DNA of 16,074 nucleotides from SZUA-430 sp964638635 (GTDB lineage: Bacteria > Pseudomonadota > Alphaproteobacteria > Micropepsales > Micropepsaceae). Of this stretch, positions 14,714 to 16,074 are shown piece after piece (the first letter of the stretch is position 1; every line of letters starts with the position of its first letter). Location of the stretch: assembly GCA_964638635.1 (NCBI GenBank), contig CAZXAQ010000088.1:1-16074 (forward strand), read 5' to 3'. Under the pieces are notes generated by a model. It was not told the origin of the DNA, ran no database searches, and worked only from the letters and a program-made list of their open reading frames with translations. Position numbers and translations under genes: made by a program.

Positions 14714-14718
14714 CGACC

Positions 14719-16023
14719 ATGGCCAACATCGCGATCATCGGCAGCGGCATTGCGGGGCTTTCCGCCGCCTATCTGCTTCAGAACCAGCACTCGATCACCC
14801 TTTACGAGAAGGAGCCGCGACTCGGCGGCCACAGTCGAACCATTACGGTCAAACACGGCGATCGGATCATCCCCGTCGACACCGGGTTCATCGTGTTCAA
14901 CGAGCGCAACTACCCGAACCTGACCGCGCTCTTCGCGAGGCTCGGCGTCAAGGTCAAGGCGAGCGACATGACCTACGCCTTCACCATGCGTGACGGCTGG
15001 TTCGAATGGGGCGCGAAGGACCTGAACACGATCTTCGGCCAACGCCGGAATCTGCTGCGCCCGTGGTACCTCAAGGTCGTGAGCGAAGTCCTGCGCTTCA
15101 ACCGCGAAGTCGTCGGCCGCGTCGCGAACGAACCGAACATCACGCTCGGCGCCCTGATCGACGCGATGGGCCTCAGCGAAAACTTCAAGCGCTATTACCT
15201 GCTCCCCATCTCGGGCGCGATCTGGAGCTGCCCGCCGCAGCAAATGCTGGCGTTCCCGGCGCAGGTCTTCGTCAACTTCTTCAACAACCACAGCCTGCTC
15301 ACCATGGACGGCCAGCCGCAATGGCTCACCGTCGACGGCGGCTCGCAGCAGTACGTGCAAAAACTCGCCGCCACACTGAAGCGACGCCCGCAGCCCGGCC
15401 GCGCCGTCGTCCGTGTCATTCGCCAAGCCGCCGGCGCGCGCGTGCACGACAGCAACGGCCAGGACACCGCTTTCGATCACGTGGTCTTCGCCTGCCACAC
15501 CGACGAGGCGCTCGCCCTCATGGCCGATCCGAACGACGCGGAACGCAAAGCGCTTGGCGCCATCCGCTATCAGGAAAACCGCGCCATTCTGCACAAGGAC
15601 CCGCGCTTCATGCCGAAGCGCCGCCGCTGCTGGGCCGCCTGGAATTACCACGCCGCCAGCGAAGGCAAGGAACCGGCCGTGACCCTCACCTATTGGATGA
15701 ACCGCCTGCAGGCGATCGACGAACGCTACCCGCTGTTCGTCACCCTGAACCCGGCCACACCGATCGCCGAGCAGGACATCTTCGACGCCACGACGTTCCA
15801 CCACCCCGTCTTCGATACCGGCGCGATCGAAGCCCAGCGCACGCTGGCGCTCATGCAGGGCGAACGGAACACCTGGTTCTGCGGCGCCTACATGCGCCAC
15901 GGCTTCCACGAGGACGGCCTCATCAGCGCCATGGCCGTCGCGGAACGGCTAGGCGCCCGCGCACCATGGTTGCCCGCATTGCCTGTCGAGCCGGAGGAGT
16001 TCGCGGCCGCCGCCGGCGCCTAG
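14719..16023 (+). CDS. COG2907-type FAD/NAD-binding oxidoreductase (flavin amine oxidase-like)
   Basis: The 434-residue protein begins with a dinucleotide-binding fold: IIGSGIAGLSAAYLL (6-20) with the GxGxxG glycines at 8, 10 and 13. E30 lies at the end of the second strand, where it binds ribose, and RLGGHSRT (34-41) follows. The C-terminal CGAYMRHGFHEDGLISAMAVAERL closes the FAD site as in amine oxidase-like flavoproteins. It is full length for COG2907. In many Proteobacteria this gene is followed by DUF1365 and a cyclopropane-fatty-acid-synthase-like methyltransferase, and the set acts on membrane lipids under RpoE-ChrR control. Those genes would lie to the right of the window. The chemistry of this member is unproven. 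The first ATG (14719) coincides with the start site of the ECF-type promoter. Confidence 0.88.
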   Translation: MANIAIIGSGIAGLSAAYLLQNQHSITLYEKEPRLGGHSRTITVKHGDRIIPVDTGFIVFNERNYPNLTALFARLGVKVKASDMTYAFTMRDGWFEWGAKDLNTIFGQRRNLLRPWYLKVVSEVLRFNREVVGRVANEPNITLGALIDAMGLSENFKRYYLLPISGAIWSCPPQQMLAFPAQVFVNFFNNHSLLTMDGQPQWLTVDGGSQQYVQKLAATLKRRPQPGRAVVRVIRQAAGARVHDSNGQDTAFDHVVFACHTDEALALMADPNDAERKALGAIRYQENRAILHKDPRFMPKRRRCWAAWNYHAASEGKEPAVTLTYWMNRLQAIDERYPLFVTLNPATPIAEQDIFDATTFHHPVFDTGAIEAQRTLALMQGERNTWFCGAYMRHGFHEDGLISAMAVAERLGARAPWLPALPVEPEEFAAAAGA

Positions 16024-16074
16024 AGCGTTTTCCACGTTCGGTTACGCGTATCCCGCGCTTCGGAGATAGTTCGC

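Noticed and set aside
16024..16074. Start of a further gene or a dispersed repeat after the oxidoreductase
   Set aside because: Only 51 bp remain. It begins with AGCGTTTTCC, reminiscent of a common alphaproteobacterial intergenic motif, but it is too short to support any call.

Overview
The window is GC-rich, densely coded chromosomal DNA, most likely from an alphaproteobacterium. The gene families (acireductone-type methionine salvage, MurJ, GPH symporter next to a COG2907-type flavoprotein), the compositional style and Caulobacter-like -10 octamers (GCTAGAGT) all point that way. I cannot name the genus. There are no tRNAs, rRNAs, insertion sequences, CRISPR arrays or phage genes, so this is ordinary genome rather than a mobile island.

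Left part (1-3323), all on the + strand: the Ala/Pro-rich tail of a truncated gene closed by a strong intrinsic terminator; a solitary PotD-like solute-binding protein closed by a second strong terminator; then a translationally coupled methionine-salvage operon mtnB-mtnD-mtnC. These three enzymes convert methylthioribulose-1-phosphate to the keto acid of methionine. The earlier enzymes of the pathway are not in the window.

Middle part (3324-10266): an uncharacterised membrane-anchored protein on the - strand, divergent from a ThDP-dependent acetolactate synthase-like enzyme on the + strand. Next comes a 433-bp gap. I read it as holding a roughly 120-nt minus-strand small RNA with its own promoter, two C-rich loops and an intrinsic terminator, plus a long-spaced inverted repeat. 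After that lies a multi-pass membrane protein with histidines inside its membrane segments. It converges on, and overlaps by 20 bp, a minus-strand run: alpha/beta hydrolase, then murJ (lipid II flippase), then a small membrane protein.

Right part (10355-16074): a single 992-residue protein joins a circularly permuted ATP-grasp ligase domain to a complete M32 metallocarboxypeptidase. This is the most unusual protein here, a peptide-bond-making module fused to a peptide-bond-breaking one. It converges with a GPH-family sugar:cation symporter, which is divergent across 41 bp from a COG2907-type FAD oxidoreductase. That 41-bp gap holds a sequence closely resembling the promoter of the singlet-oxygen sigma factor RpoE/ChrR (TGATCC-N18-TAAAC), placed so that the oxidoreductase mRNA would be leaderless. 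The lipid-modification genes that usually accompany the oxidoreductase would lie beyond the right edge.
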